A DNA stretch of 64,000 nucleotides from Enterobacter pseudoroggenkampii (GTDB taxonomy: Bacteria; Pseudomonadota; Gammaproteobacteria; Enterobacterales; Enterobacteriaceae): NCBI RefSeq assembly GCF_026420145.1, contig NZ_JAPMLV010000008.1, positions 62,001 to 126,000 of the forward strand. Reading direction: 5' to 3'. A program made the translations under genes and the position numbers. The notes beneath the pieces were generated by a model. It searched no databases and was not told the DNA's origin. It saw only the letters and a program-made list of their open reading frames with translations. This document shows, one piece after another, positions 21,628 through 29,943 of this stretch. How positions within the stretch are numbered: position 1 is the stretch's first letter; each line of letters opens with the position of its first letter.

Positions 21628-22158
21628 ATGGCCAGCAGAGGCGTAAACAAGGTGATTCTCGTCGGTAATCTGGGCCAGGACCCGGAAGTACGCTACATGC
21701 CGAGTGGTGGCGCAGTTGCCAACATTACGCTGGCTACTTCCGAATCCTGGCGTGATAAAGCGACCGGTGAGATGAAAGAGCAGACCGAATGGCACCGCGT
21801 TGTGCTGTTTGGCAAACTGGCCGAAGTGGCCGGTGAGTATCTGCGTAAAGGTTCTCAGGTCTATATCGAAGGCCAACTGCGTACCCGCAAATGGACCGAT
21901 CAGTCCGGTGCTGAGAAGTACACCACTGAAGTCGTGGTTAACGTGGGCGGTACCATGCAGATGCTCGGTGGCCGTCAGGGCGGCGGTGCACCGGCAGGTG
22001 GCGGTCAGAGCCAGCAGCAGGGCGGTTGGGGTCAGCCTCAGCAGCCGCAGGGCGGCAACCAGTTCAGCGGTGGCGCGCAGTCTCGCCCGCAGCAGCAGTC
22101 TGCTCCGGCACCGTCTAACGAACCGCCAATGGATTTCGACGACGACATTCCGTTCTGA
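21628..22158 (+). CDS. ssb: Single-stranded DNA-binding protein SSB
   Basis: Homotetrameric ssDNA-binding protein, 176 residues. The OB-fold domain covers about 1-112 ([16 protein letters not shown]). A Gly/Gln-rich linker follows, and the acidic C-terminal tip MDFDDDIPF recruits partner proteins. AGGAGA precedes ATG 21628. The uvrA-ssb SOS box may induce it modestly. A strong terminator follows. Confidence 0.98.
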   Translation: MASRGVNKVILVGNLGQDPEVRYMPSGGAVANITLATSESWRDKATGEMKEQTEWHRVVLFGKLAEVAGEYLRKGSQVYIEGQLRTRKWTDQSGAEKYTTEVVVNVGGTMQMLGGRQGGGAPAGGGQSQQQGGWGQPQQPQGGNQFSGGAQSRPQQQSAPAPSNEPPMDFDDDIPF

Positions 22159-22177
22159 TTTCCGAGTACTTAAAACA

Positions 22178-22207
22178 AAAAACCCAGACCATCGTCTGGG
22201 TTTTTTA
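22178..22207 (+). terminator. Terminator after ssb
   Basis: CCCAGAC (22183-22189) pairs with GTCTGGG (22194-22200), extended by A6/T6 tracts on either side. It may also serve the convergent yjcB. Confidence 0.9.
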
Positions 22208-22219
22208 TTGATGAAGGGA

Positions 22220-22501
22220 TCAGGTAATGACCATCGGCCAGTCTGGCGGTGTGTGGCTCATCGCCTCAACCATCACCACTTTAATATTTTCCCAGACGGC
22301 GGCGATATCCAGCAGAGTGATGCCAAGCAGACCCGTTGCAAACCAGCAGGCTGCACCCAGCCCCAGCAGGGTGCTGATGACAGCGAGACCCGCGTAGTCA
22401 GATTTACGAAACTGAATGTTCAGCGTGCTGGCCAAAAACATCAGTACCGCACTCAACAAAGGCCAGCGCAGGAGAACCATGCTGGTAGTAATGGTTGCCA
22501 T
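22220..22501 (-). CDS. yjcB: YjcB, small inner-membrane protein
   Basis: 93 residues from ATG 22501 (MATITTSMVLLRW), matching E. coli YjcB. GAGGATGGG lies 8 bases upstream. Three hydrophobic stretches suggest an inner-membrane protein, with a soluble C-terminal tail ending PPDWPMVIT. Its function is unknown. An earlier in-frame codon at 22519 would add six residues ahead of the ribosome site. Confidence 0.88.
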   Translation of the reverse strand: MATITTSMVLLRWPLLSAVLMFLASTLNIQFRKSDYAGLAVISTLLGLGAACWFATGLLGITLLDIAAVWENIKVVMVEAMSHTPPDWPMVIT

Positions 22502-22991
22502 AAAACCCATCCTCAACAAAACAGACGAACTGAATGAAACAGATTTTTTCGTTACACTATATGTGTGAACTATATCACGTTTGCTGCTTTATTCGCCAGT
22601 CCCGGGGTGATGAAAAACGGGTGATTCATAGTTGCCGAGAATCAGTGGGTGTCTGAGTGAAAATATATCTTTGCTGGCTAAGTTCTCCAGTTCCCGCACT
22701 CTTTATAATGAATTCATTAAGATAGCAAAACTGATGCAAAAGGATGCTCACTGTACAATGTTTACAGCAATAACCCTATGGCTTATGCTTGAGTGGACAA
22801 TTAATTTTACTCGCAGCTAACCTTTCAGGTTTTTGAATTTAATTATTTTTTTATTTCTTTGTACGTTTTTAATTACACACAACGTTGTTTTTAATTCGCT
22901 ACGCTGAGATTCAGCCTGTGCGTTGGTTTGTCGATTTTTCGAATCTGAAGAAAGTTGCGTCCGGTTTATCGCCTGATAATCAGCGAAAAAA
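22502..22991. other. 490-base AT-rich intergenic region
   Basis: No convincing gene is present. The 60 bases from 22801 are only about 22% G+C, far below the surrounding genes, which suggests H-NS-type silencing upstream of the diguanylate cyclase. A 62-codon reading frame at 22632 has no family features or ribosome site. Confidence 0.6.
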
Positions 22992-24395
22992 ATGAAAGAA
23001 AACCGACGTGAGATTGTTAATGACAGCATGCAAGCGTTGCATGCGCTGGCTAAGCTGATGCCTCAGCTTCATGCTCAATGTTCTCTGACCGACATGCTGA
23101 CGACCATCAGTCGCGCGCTGGGCGCAAGTCTTGCCTGGGTAAGCGTTAATGGTGATGACGGGCTACAGCGCGTGGTATGCGCCGGGGAGATGACCTGCCA
23201 TCCCTTCGAAGTGGCCGATTTCCTGGCGGACACCCTGCTCCAGCGGCATCATCGTTCATGGCGGGTGGTCTACTGGAAAGAGAATATTGGCCGTGCGTTA
23301 TTTCCTCCTCAGCACCCGGGCTATGCGCAGTTGCATAGCGGTGTCTTGTGCAAACTTTCAACCCATAACTGGCACTGCAGTGGCTATTTCTTTTTAGCGT
23401 TTGATGAACGACTCTCTTCTCTGCCAATTCTGAAAAATATCGTCGTGGTGCTGGTCGAAAAATTAAAAGACTATTTCGCGGAAATTATTGCCCGGGAGAA
23501 AACTGCCCAGGAAATGCAGCGTGTCGTGACGCAATATAAGACGCTTTTTGAACGCGCCCCGGTTTTAATGAACTCTTTCGACAAATTTAACCGCTGCGTG
23601 CTGTGGAATGCCGAATGTGAAAAAGTATTCGGCTGGACGATGGCGGAGATCGCGGAACATGCCGATCCGCTTTCGCTGTTTTATCCTGACCCTGAAGAGC
23701 GGCGGCGGGTAAGAGAGTCGGTCAATGTCTCGCCGCTGAAGGATATGTATGAGTGGCATCCGCTACGCAAAGACGGGACCCCGCTGACGGTGCTGTGGTC
23801 CAACATTCTGTTGCCGGACAACTCTATCCTCAATATTGGGCTGGATATCACCGAGCGGAAAAAAGCCGAGCAGCAGCTGCAGGTAAAAGCCACTACTGAC
23901 GATCTCACCGGCTGCTTTAACCGTTCGGCGATTTTGCAGCAGCTTGAGCTTGCGCTGGCGGCCAGTGCCCGGCATGAGGTTAACAGCCATTTTTGCGTCC
24001 TGATGTTTGACCTGGATTTCTTCAAACAGATCAACGATGAGTGGGGGCACCCGGTGGGTGATGCGGCGCTCCTTCACTTTTGTAACGCGATCCGTGAGTT
24101 ATCACCTTCAGATTCGGCATTAGGCCGCGTGGGAGGAGAAGAGTTTTTGCTCTTGCTGGCGCAAACAAACGGCAATGGCGCTGCGCAGTTATCCGCCAGG
24201 TTGCGCACCTTTCTGCAAACCAACCCGCTGGCCGTGGGGGAGAGAAAACTGTCGCTGTCATTTAGTGCCGGGGTTGTGGAAGTAAGCGGAGGACAGCGGG
24301 ATACTTCAGTCCTGCTGAGGCGTGCCGATAAAGCATTATATGAGGCCAAGCATTCGGGACGAGGAAAAACGGTGGTGGCAGCTGATTATTTATAA
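22992..24395 (+). CDS. Diguanylate cyclase with GAF-like and PAS domains
   Basis: 467 residues. A GAF-like sensory region covers about 10-160, a PAS domain about 182-290, and a GGDEF domain about 295-465. GGEEF at 381-385 is an active-type signature, so it should make c-di-GMP from two GTP. The inhibitory I-site position before it reads PSDS rather than RxxD, so canonical product inhibition is unlikely. There is no transmembrane segment, so the sensor is probably cytoplasmic. The start is uncertain because no good Shine-Dalgarno precedes ATG 22992. It lies next to pdeC in the same orientation. Confidence 0.85.
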   Translation: MKENRREIVNDSMQALHALAKLMPQLHAQCSLTDMLTTISRALGASLAWVSVNGDDGLQRVVCAGEMTCHPFEVADFLADTLLQRHHRSWRVVYWKENIGRALFPPQHPGYAQLHSGVLCKLSTHNWHCSGYFFLAFDERLSSLPILKNIVVVLVEKLKDYFAEIIAREKTAQEMQRVVTQYKTLFERAPVLMNSFDKFNRCVLWNAECEKVFGWTMAEIAEHADPLSLFYPDPEERRRVRESVNVSPLKDMYEWHPLRKDGTPLTVLWSNILLPDNSILNIGLDITERKKAEQQLQVKATTDDLTGCFNRSAILQQLELALAASARHEVNSHFCVLMFDLDFFKQINDEWGHPVGDAALLHFCNAIRELSPSDSALGRVGGEEFLLLLAQTNGNGAAQLSARLRTFLQTNPLAVGERKLSLSFSAGVVEVSGGQRDTSVLLRRADKALYEAKHSGRGKTVVAADYL

Positions 24396-24733
24396 ATCAA
24401 CGAACAAAATACGCCCGAACAAATAGCATGAAATGCCATGTCGAGGTTATGATTTTTCGAGCTGTTACAAGTTTGGCTTAATCAACAATCGTCTGTTGTG
24501 TTATCTTCCCACCGCCCTTGCGGGCTGGATAATTATTTTCCTTAATTGAAACGGAACGAATACTTACAGTTTAGCTTACGGGAAAATATTATCGTCATAA
24601 CGAAATTTAAGATTTTTAATACGAAAAGTCAGTTGCTAACTTCGCATGATTCATGCAACGTAATCACCTGTTTAACAAAGCATCCGGCCTTCATTACTAC
24701 AGGCGTACAACATGCAGGGATATAGGGCGGGAA
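24396..24733. other. 338-base intergenic region before pdeC
   Basis: No gene is evident. A short GCCC-TTGC-GGGC hairpin (24514-24525) followed by TGGATAATTATTTTCC is a weak terminator candidate for the cyclase gene. The rest is AT-rich and presumably carries the pdeC promoter. Confidence 0.4.
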
Positions 24734-26299
24734 ATGAATCGTAGCGCGCGGCGCAAAATGCTCAGGGTGGTAGGGATCATCATGGTAGTTATGCTGCCTG
24801 TGATGCTTGCGCTATGGTTTGCCCAGCTACGCGCCGTATCTGAAACAAGCGCCCAGCTACGGACATTTGCTGAACTGGCTTTAGACAAAACAGAACTGGT
24901 TATTCAACAGGTTGATCTGGCCCGGGACGAGGCTGAAAAATATCAGGGTGAGCTTTGCACGCCGGGACATCGTCAATATATGCTGAACGTTGTTCGTGGC
25001 CGGCTGTTTGTCGCCGATTTAATTTACGCTCAAGGTCAGAATTTTCTTTGTTCGACCGTTTTTACACCGGATCATCCCTACGCTATTCCTGTCGCTAATT
25101 ACACGCGTAAACCTGACGTCGCTATCTATTATTATCGCGATACCCCATTTTATACTGGTTATAAAATGACATATATGCAGCGCGGAAATTATGTGGTGGT
25201 CGTCAATCCACTTTCATACAGCGAAGTCATGTCCGCGGATCATTCTCTCTCATGGGGAGTGTACGACACGGTAACCAATGCTTTCTTTTCCGTCAGCCAG
25301 AAAGCCAATGTTTCTTTATTAAATTCGATGATTCGGGATAAGGAATCGGTATTTCAAAAAGATAACCGCTTTTATACGATCGTAAGTTCCCCCAAAAGAC
25401 CGATTGCGGCCATTGTATCGACATCGAATAAACGCTTTTATGAAACGCTTTATCACCAGGCGACGTTGACGCTGCCGCTGGGCATGATCTGCAGCATTAT
25501 TATTTTGCTGGTATGGTCCCGTACACATCGTGAGCTCAATTCGCCGGGGCGCTTACTGCACCGGGCACTGACCAAACGACAGCTTTGCGTACACTATCAG
25601 CCGATTATTGATATCAAGAACAACCGGTGCGTGGGCGCGGAGGCGTTATTACGCTGGCCTGGTTTTAACGGGCAGGTGATGAGTCCGGCGGAGTTTATTC
25701 CGCTGGCAGAAAATGAGGGGATGAGCGAGCGGATCACAGACTATGTCGTTGAAGAGGTGTTCAGCGATCTGGGTCATTTCCTGGCCGAGCATCCCCATCT
25801 CTATATTTCGATTAACCTGTCGGCCACGGATTTCCACTCCTCGCGGCTGATCGCCATGATTTCCGAGAAGGCTCGCCACTACGCCGTCCGTGCGCAGCAA
25901 ATCAAAATAGAAGTGACGGAACGCGGTTTTATCGATGTGCCAAAAACCACGCCGGTGATACAGGCTTTCCGTCAGGCGGGTTATGAAGTCGCGATTGATG
26001 ATTTTGGTACCGGTTACTCGAACCTGCACAACCTCTACTCGCTGAACGTGGATATCCTGAAAATCGATAAATCGTTTATCGATACCTTAACGACCAACAG
26101 CACCAGCCACCTGATCGCCGAGCATATTATCGAGATGGCGCAAAGCCTGCGGCTGAAAACCATTGCGGAAGGGGTAGAGACGGCAGAGCAGGTGAGCTGG
26201 CTGTTGAAGCGCGGCGTCCAGTTTTGTCAGGGATGGCACTTCGCGAAAGCGATGCCGCCCCAGGAATTTATGACCTGGCAGCAGCAACCTTTGCACTGA
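24734..26299 (+). CDS. pdeC: c-di-GMP phosphodiesterase PdeC (CSS-EAL)
   Basis: 521 residues from ATG 24734 (MNRSARRKM), with GGGCGGGA upstream; a longer frame from 24653 has no ribosome site. It has an N-terminal helix, a periplasmic CSS domain of about 200 residues, a second helix (MICSIIILLVW) and a C-terminal EAL domain. EALLRW and AIDDFGTGYSN carry catalytic metal ligands, and TIAEGVET is intact, so it should hydrolyse c-di-GMP to pGpG. The CSS signature reads CST here. In E. coli a periplasmic disulfide between the two cysteines controls activity. Confidence 0.93.
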   Translation: MNRSARRKMLRVVGIIMVVMLPVMLALWFAQLRAVSETSAQLRTFAELALDKTELVIQQVDLARDEAEKYQGELCTPGHRQYMLNVVRGRLFVADLIYAQGQNFLCSTVFTPDHPYAIPVANYTRKPDVAIYYYRDTPFYTGYKMTYMQRGNYVVVVNPLSYSEVMSADHSLSWGVYDTVTNAFFSVSQKANVSLLNSMIRDKESVFQKDNRFYTIVSSPKRPIAAIVSTSNKRFYETLYHQATLTLPLGMICSIIILLVWSRTHRELNSPGRLLHRALTKRQLCVHYQPIIDIKNNRCVGAEALLRWPGFNGQVMSPAEFIPLAENEGMSERITDYVVEEVFSDLGHFLAEHPHLYISINLSATDFHSSRLIAMISEKARHYAVRAQQIKIEVTERGFIDVPKTTPVIQAFRQAGYEVAIDDFGTGYSNLHNLYSLNVDILKIDKSFIDTLTTNSTSHLIAEHIIEMAQSLRLKTIAEGVETAEQVSWLLKRGVQFCQGWHFAKAMPPQEFMTWQQQPLH

Positions 26300-26305
26300 T
26301 ATTCA

Positions 26306-26632
26306 TTAATTCAACTGGTGGCGATAGTCGCTCGGCGTGCGGTCAAACTCGCGGCGAAACACGCGGGAAAAGGTTTGTTGCGACACATAGCCAAGATCCA
26401 TCGCGATATCAAAAATTGGCCGCTGCGTTGAGCGTAGCGCCTGCGCCGCCAGCAGCAGTCTGCGCTGGCGAATGTACTCACCCAGGGTCTGATGCATGAC
26501 CGTGCGGAACATTCTCTGTAAATACCATTTCGAATAGCCCGACTTTTTAGCGACCACATCAATGTTCAACGGTTGGTCGATATGGTCATCAATCCATTCA
26601 ATAAGCGTCTGAATAATCTGCTGATGCGACAT
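26306..26632 (-). CDS. soxS: Superoxide response activator SoxS
   Basis: AraC/XylS-family activator of the superoxide and multidrug-resistance regulon, 108 residues (107 in E. coli). It consists of only the two helix-turn-helix motifs (NIDVVAKKSGYSKWYLQRMF and IFDIAMDLGYVSQQTFSRVF). The start at 26632 (MSHQQIIQTL) has GAGGGG upstream. An earlier in-frame codon at 26656 falls inside the leader. It is transcribed from the SoxR-controlled divergent promoter. It ends six bases from the convergent pdeC stop. Confidence 0.96.
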   Translation of the reverse strand: MSHQQIIQTLIEWIDDHIDQPLNIDVVAKKSGYSKWYLQRMFRTVMHQTLGEYIRQRRLLLAAQALRSTQRPIFDIAMDLGYVSQQTFSRVFRREFDRTPSDYRHQLN

Positions 26633-26691
26633 AAGGTTGCCCCTCTGTAGATACAACTATCTCGGTTAATTCGTCGTTTTCTCTGCGGGGG

Positions 26692-26722
26692 AGTATAATT
26701 CCTCAAGTTAACTTGAGGTAAA
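26692..26722 (-). promoter_or_regulatory. soxS promoter with SoxR operator
   Basis: On the minus strand, -35 TTTACC (26722-26717) and -10 TATACT (26697-26692) are separated by 19 bases, the over-long spacer typical of MerR-family targets. The perfect 18-base palindrome CCTCAAGTTAACTTGAGG (26701-26718) fills the spacer and is the SoxR site. Confidence 0.95.
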
Positions 26723-26730
26723 GAGGTTTT

Positions 26731-27189
26731 ATGGAAAAGAGATTGCCGCGAATTAAAGCGCTTTTAACCCCCGGCGAAGTGGCAAAGCGAAGCGGCGTTG
26801 CCGTGTCGGCGCTCCACTTCTATGAAAGCAAAGGGTTAATCAAGAGTATCCGTAACGGAGGAAACCAGCGTCGCTATACCCGCGACGTGCTCCGCTACGT
26901 GGCGATTATCAAAATTGCGCAACGAATCGGAATTCCCCTGGCCACGATCGGCGAGGCCTTTGGCGTGCTGCCGGAAGGGCACACGCTGAGCCCGAAAGAG
27001 TGGAAAGAGCTGTCATCCCAGTGGCGCGAAGAGCTGGACAGGCGTATCCATACGCTGGTCGCGCTGCGTGACGAACTGGATGGCTGCATTGGCTGCGGCT
27101 GCCTGTCGCGGAGCGATTGTCCGTTGCGTAACCCCGGGGACAAGCTGGGCGAGCAGGGGACGGGGGCACGGTTGCTGGAAGAGGACTGA
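26731..27189 (+). CDS. soxR: Redox-sensing regulator SoxR
   Basis: MerR-family sensor of redox-cycling compounds, 152 residues (154 in E. coli). The N-terminal winged helix starts [21 protein letters not shown] dimerisation helix leads to the [2Fe-2S] cluster motif [12 protein letters not shown], with all four cysteines present. It activates soxS when its cluster is oxidised. It is divergent from soxS over the shared palindrome. Confidence 0.97.
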   Translation: MEKRLPRIKALLTPGEVAKRSGVAVSALHFYESKGLIKSIRNGGNQRRYTRDVLRYVAIIKIAQRIGIPLATIGEAFGVLPEGHTLSPKEWKELSSQWREELDRRIHTLVALRDELDGCIGCGCLSRSDCPLRNPGDKLGEQGTGARLLEED

Positions 27190-27211
27190 GATTGCGCGGC
27201 AAAAAGCACAT

Positions 27212-27356
27212 AAAGAACTAAAGCGCCACATAAGGGCGCTTTAGTTTTTCCCGGTCTTTGTCTTTCACTCTATCCCGCTGGTTCACGGGAGGGTTTCCCC
27301 CGACGTCAGCACCCCTCGTGTCGAGCTGGTTGGGGAGGTTCCGGATTGTGCTGACA
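27212..27356 (-). ncRNA. sraL: Small RNA SraL (RyjA)
   Basis: The position between soxR and ghxP, the minus orientation and the roughly 145-base size match the known E. coli/Salmonella SraL (RyjA). On the minus strand the 5' part has a GTCAGCAC...GTGCTGAC long-range stem. A -10-like TAGAAT (27367-27362) lies upstream, and the RNA ends in the soxR-distal hairpin ACTAAAGCGCC. In Salmonella SraL is RpoS-dependent and represses tig. Ends are estimated, not mapped. The call rests on synteny and structure rather than a full alignment. Confidence 0.7.
27217..27249. terminator. Terminator after soxR, shared with SraL
   Basis: ACTAAAGCGCC (27217-27227) pairs with GGCGCTTTAGT (27235-27245), followed by TTTTT on the plus strand. 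On the minus strand the same hairpin forms the 3' end of SraL. Confidence 0.88.
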
Positions 27357-27477
27357 CTTTAATTCTATGCAAGACCCGTTTTTTCGCCAGCCTCGCTGAC
27401 CGGTTTTTAGCCGAATTTTTTTCGCGGTGTTGTTCAATTTTCTATAGTTAAAAAGTATGAATAACCAGGAGAAAACC

Positions 27478-28149
27478 ATGCTCACGGTACATCACCTAAA
27501 CCAGTCGCGCTCGCATCGCGTGATCTGGGCGCTGGAAGAACTCGGCCTGCCTTATGAGATCGTTCACTATCAGCGTGAAAAGAACATGCTGGCACCTGAG
27601 GCTCTCAAAAAAGTGCATCCGTTGGGCAAATCACCGGTCATCGAAGATAACGGACTGATCCTCGCAGAGTCAGGCGCCATTCTGGAGTATCTGCAGGAAA
27701 CGTACGATCCTGAGTCGCGGCTTAAGCCTTTAGATCCGGCGCATAAGGTGCAGTACCGCTTCTGGCTGCACTACGCGGAAGGATCCCTGATGCCGCTGCT
27801 GTTAATGAAGCTGGTCTTCAACAGCCTCGGCAAGCCGCCGGTGCCGTTTGGTATCAGAACTTTGGGCAAAGCGCTGGGGCAGGGGGTGCAGAAAGCGTAC
27901 CTCAACCGTCAGCTGGAAACCCATGCGCGCTTTATTGAGTCGCACCTTGCCAAAAACAGCTGGTTTGCCGGGGATGCGCTCAGCATGGCCGATATTCAGA
28001 TGAGCTTTCCGATCTTTGCCCTGCTGGCGCGCGGCGGTATCGCTAATCTGCCGCATATTCAGGCCTGGAAGACAAAAGTTGAGAGCAGCCCTGGCTGGCA
28101 AAGAACCCTGGAGCAAGGGGGGCCGTTATCTATCCCGGGCGAGGACTGA
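27478..28149 (+). CDS. Glutathione S-transferase family protein
   Basis: 223 residues from ATG 27478 (MLTVHHLNQSRSHR), with AGGAGA upstream; an in-frame ATG at 27457 lies before that ribosome site. The N-terminal thioredoxin-like domain (about 1-78) includes the glutathione-binding SPVIEDNGLILAESGAILEY stretch, with the cis-proline and the E-S pair. The helical C-terminal domain holds LSMADIQMSFP. The catalytic residue is not obvious; a serine near SRSHR is possible. It is an accessory gene between soxR and ghxP that E. coli K-12 lacks at this place. Confidence 0.85.
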   Translation: MLTVHHLNQSRSHRVIWALEELGLPYEIVHYQREKNMLAPEALKKVHPLGKSPVIEDNGLILAESGAILEYLQETYDPESRLKPLDPAHKVQYRFWLHYAEGSLMPLLLMKLVFNSLGKPPVPFGIRTLGKALGQGVQKAYLNRQLETHARFIESHLAKNSWFAGDALSMADIQMSFPIFALLARGGIANLPHIQAWKTKVESSPGWQRTLEQGGPLSIPGED

Positions 28150-28171
28150 AATGTAAACAAATTGCGCATAG

Positions 28172-28330
28172 ACGATAACGTTTGCGCATCCTCTGTTTAT
28201 TTCTTCAGCATCATAAGTGAATTTTAGCGAAAAACGATAAAGTTCAGTTGAAAAGGGCGGGGATTACGCTAGATAATCGTTTGCCTTAATTTGACCACCC
28301 GTTTGTAAGCGCGGAGCTAAACGTTTGCTT
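28172..28330 (+). promoter_or_regulatory. Three PurR-like motifs upstream of ghxP
   Basis: Motifs resembling the PurR consensus ANGCAANCGNTTNCNT occur at 28172-28187 (ACGATAACGTTTGCGC, three mismatches), 28271-28286 (AGATAATCGTTTGCCT, two) and 28315-28330 (AGCTAAACGTTTGCTT, two). E. coli ghxP belongs to the PurR regulon. Which site operates cannot be told from sequence. Confidence 0.45.
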
Positions 28331-28443
28331 TTTTTGTGACGCCCTTTCGTCGCAAACGCAACACAAGGATTTGACGTTTAGCTGGCAGCGGCGTCTCCAC
28401 CTCGCTTACGGACTTCCTAAAAAACTCTCAGGGGATGTTTTCT

Positions 28444-29793
28444 ATGTCTACGCCATCTGCGCGTACTGGCGGTTCACTTGACGCCATGTTTAAAATTTCG
28501 GCTCGCGGCAGCACCGTGCGCCAGGAGATCGTTGCCGGTTTGACAACGTTTCTGGCGATGGTTTACTCCGTCATCGTTGTGCCGGGCATGCTGGGCAAAG
28601 CGGGCTTCCCGCCAGCGGCTGTCTTTGTGGCAACCTGCCTTGTGGCCGGCGTAGGCTCCATCGTGATGGGCCTGTGGGCGAACCTGCCGCTGGCGATTGG
28701 TTGCGCCATCTCTCTGACCGCGTTTACCGCGTTCAGCCTGGTGCTGGGTCAGCACATCAGCGTACCGGTTGCGCTGGGTGCCGTGTTCCTGATGGGTGTC
28801 CTATTTACCGTGATTTCAGCGACCGGCATCCGTAGCTGGATTTTGCGCAACCTGCCGCAGGGCGTGGCGCACGGTACCGGTATCGGCATCGGCCTGTTCC
28901 TGCTGCTGATCGCCGCCAACGGCGTCGGTCTGGTCATCAAGAACCCGCTGGACGGTCTGCCGGTGGCGCTGGGCCACTTTGCCAGCTTCCCGGTGATTAT
29001 GTCGCTGATCGGCCTGGCGGTGATTATCGGTCTGGAAAAACTGAAAGTGCCGGGCGGCATTCTGCTGACCATTATCGGCGTTTCCATTGTCGGCCTGATT
29101 TTCGATCCGAACGTCCATTTCTCCGGCATTTTCGCCATGCCGTCGCTGAGCGATGACAAAGGCAACTCCCTGATTGGCAGCCTGGATATCGTCGGTGCGC
29201 TGAACCCGGTGATCCTGCCAAGCGTGCTGGCGCTGGTGATGACCGCGGTGTTTGACGCGACCGGTACCATCCGCGCGGTGGCCGGTCAGGCGAACCTGCT
29301 GGATAAAGACGGTCAGATTATTGATGGCGGCAAAGCGCTGACCACTGACTCCCTGAGCAGCGTCTTCTCTGGCCTGGTGGGTGCGGCGCCTGCGGCGGTG
29401 TACATCGAATCCGCAGCGGGTACGGCGGCAGGCGGTAAAACCGGCCTGACGGCGATCACCGTCGGCGTGCTGTTCATGCTGATCCTGTTCCTCTCTCCGC
29501 TCTCCTATCTGGTTCCGGCGTATGCGACCGCGCCAGCGCTGATGTACGTTGGCCTGCTGATGCTGAGCAACGTGGCGAAAATCGACTTTGCAGATTTCGT
29601 GGACGCCATGTCTGGCCTGATTACCGCGGTCTTCATCGTGCTGACCTGTAACATCGTGACCGGCATTATGATCGGCTTCGCGTCGCTGGTGATTGGTCGT
29701 CTGGTCTCCGGTGAGTGGCGCAAGCTGAATATCGGCACCGTGATTATCGCCGTTGCGCTGGTGGCGTTCTACGCGGGCGGCTGGGCAATCTAA
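28444..29793 (+). CDS. ghxP: Guanine/hypoxanthine permease GhxP
   Basis: Inner-membrane, proton-coupled, high-affinity purine base importer of the NCS2/AzgA type, 449 residues, formerly yjcD. ATG 28444 ([12 protein letters not shown]) has AGGGG 9 bases upstream; an in-frame ATG at 28435 directly abuts that ribosome site. About 12-14 hydrophobic helices are present, with [15 protein letters not shown] and [20 protein letters not shown] as family motifs. A terminator follows. Confidence 0.95.
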   Translation: MSTPSARTGGSLDAMFKISARGSTVRQEIVAGLTTFLAMVYSVIVVPGMLGKAGFPPAAVFVATCLVAGVGSIVMGLWANLPLAIGCAISLTAFTAFSLVLGQHISVPVALGAVFLMGVLFTVISATGIRSWILRNLPQGVAHGTGIGIGLFLLLIAANGVGLVIKNPLDGLPVALGHFASFPVIMSLIGLAVIIGLEKLKVPGGILLTIIGVSIVGLIFDPNVHFSGIFAMPSLSDDKGNSLIGSLDIVGALNPVILPSVLALVMTAVFDATGTIRAVAGQANLLDKDGQIIDGGKALTTDSLSSVFSGLVGAAPAAVYIESAAGTAAGGKTGLTAITVGVLFMLILFLSPLSYLVPAYATAPALMYVGLLMLSNVAKIDFADFVDAMSGLITAVFIVLTCNIVTGIMIGFASLVIGRLVSGEWRKLNIGTVIIAVALVAFYAGGWAI

Positions 29794-29810
29794 GTTGTCC
29801 TTTGATGCGA

Positions 29811-29840
29811 AAACGGGTGGCTCAGGCCGCCCGTTTTTAT
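29811..29840 (+). terminator. Terminator after ghxP
   Basis: ACGGGTGGC pairs with GCCGCCCGT (29826-29834), with one G-T wobble and a TCAG loop, followed by TTTTATTTT. Confidence 0.85.
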
Positions 29841-29943
29841 TTTCAGGACTCATCCTGTTGCCTTTTGCGTTACTCTGGGGAAGATAGAATAAAAGGCACG
29901 ACGCCTTCCGGAGTACATAAGCAACACAGCAAACAGGGAACGC

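Noticed and set aside
22632..22820. 62-codon frame in the AT-rich gap before the cyclase
   Set aside because: No ribosome site, no domain, and codon use like random AT-rich DNA.
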